Under the pieces are notes generated by a model. That model worked only from the letters and a program-made list of their open reading frames with translations. It was not told the DNA's origin and did no database searches. Source: a bacterium (GTDB taxonomy: Bacteria; Patescibacteriota; JAUYIX01). Taken from it: DNA of 14,515 nucleotides. Below are positions 14,450 through 14,515 of this stretch, piece after piece. The stretch covers positions 1 to 14,515 of the forward strand of contig JAUYIX010000073.1 of the NCBI GenBank assembly GCA_030688115.1, in the 5' to 3' direction. The first letter of the stretch is position 1, and every line of letters begins with the position of its first letter. The translations under genes were made by a program, and so were the position numbers.

Positions 14450-14490
14450 GCGACCAAGATAGCACGATCCGTCTTTGACGGCTTGGTCGC
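14450..14490 (-). promoter_or_regulatory. Inverted repeat abutting the nuclease start codon, overlapping a possible leaderless promoter
   Basis: GCGACCAAG (14450-14458) and CTTGGTCGC (14482-14490) form a 9-bp inverted repeat, centres 32 bases apart. An inner CCGTC-TTT-GACGG hairpin (14469-14481) adjoins the right arm. The left arm touches the ATG. On the minus strand TGC-TATCTT (14464-14456) looks like an extended -10, with exactly six bases to the ATG. It may be an operator over the promoter, or, if transcribed from further upstream, a hairpin blocking the start. The remaining bases to 14515 show nothing. Confidence 0.45.
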
Positions 14491-14515
14491 CTGCTTTAGC
14501 GGTTTGAGCGGGTAC

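Noticed and set aside
1..14515. CRISPR array, transposase or prophage genes
   Set aside because: No regularly spaced repeats, no DDE/DDD transposase or integrase, and no structural phage genes seen; the Cas4-like nuclease alone does not imply CRISPR.

Overview
The window carries eleven protein genes on both strands: one cut by the left edge, ten complete. No rRNA, tRNA, CRISPR array or transposase is visible. A small-genome, Gram-positive-like bacterium, most likely of the Candidate Phyla Radiation (Patescibacteria), is my best guess. The grounds are a short proline--tRNA ligase without the editing insertion, several large secreted orphan proteins, cell-wall-binding repeat 2 (CWB2) proteins, and housekeeping genes without a Shine-Dalgarno (SD) sequence. 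This is inference; no marker here fixes the phylum. TGA ends the amidase gene, so there is no sign of the recoded TGA of Absconditabacteria/Gracilibacteria.

Layout. 1-2095 (+) is the 3' part of a secreted Asp-box beta-propeller protein with three C-terminal CWB2 repeats. It converges, across a bidirectional terminator, on a minus-strand run read proS -> membrane-anchored orphan -> secreted CWB2-only protein (5885 down to 2181). From 6074 to 8650 (+) lie two secreted-protein genes, an orphan beta-propeller protein and a zinc N-acetylmuramoyl-L-alanine amidase, each with its own promoter-like sequence and terminator. From 11852 down to 8783 (-) is the dnaG-rpoD pair, primase followed by the principal sigma factor. 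Further right on the minus strand are a small DUF4190 membrane protein, a 338-residue protein with faint DHH-phosphoesterase character, and a stand-alone PD-(D/E)XK nuclease.

How it fits together. About half of the genes act on the cell surface: two CWB2 proteins, two propeller proteins, an anchored orphan and an amidase. CWB2 repeats and an Amidase_3 domain are fused in enzymes such as Bacillus LytC; here they are separate genes. The other half is core information processing (ProRS, primase, sigma-70).

The most interesting pattern is a split between two gene classes. Three GC-rich accessory genes (6074, 7880, and the minus-strand gene starting at 13470) each have a strong SD, a TTGAC(A/G)-N17-TAG promoter-like sequence, a 70-130 nt leader with inverted repeats and a private terminator. 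The housekeeping genes have no SD, and two of them (dnaG and the nuclease gene) have a -10-like hexamer exactly six bases before the ATG, as expected for leaderless mRNAs. No intergenic stretch exceeds 300 bases; the longest, of about 190 to 235 bases, are covered by the regulatory entries.
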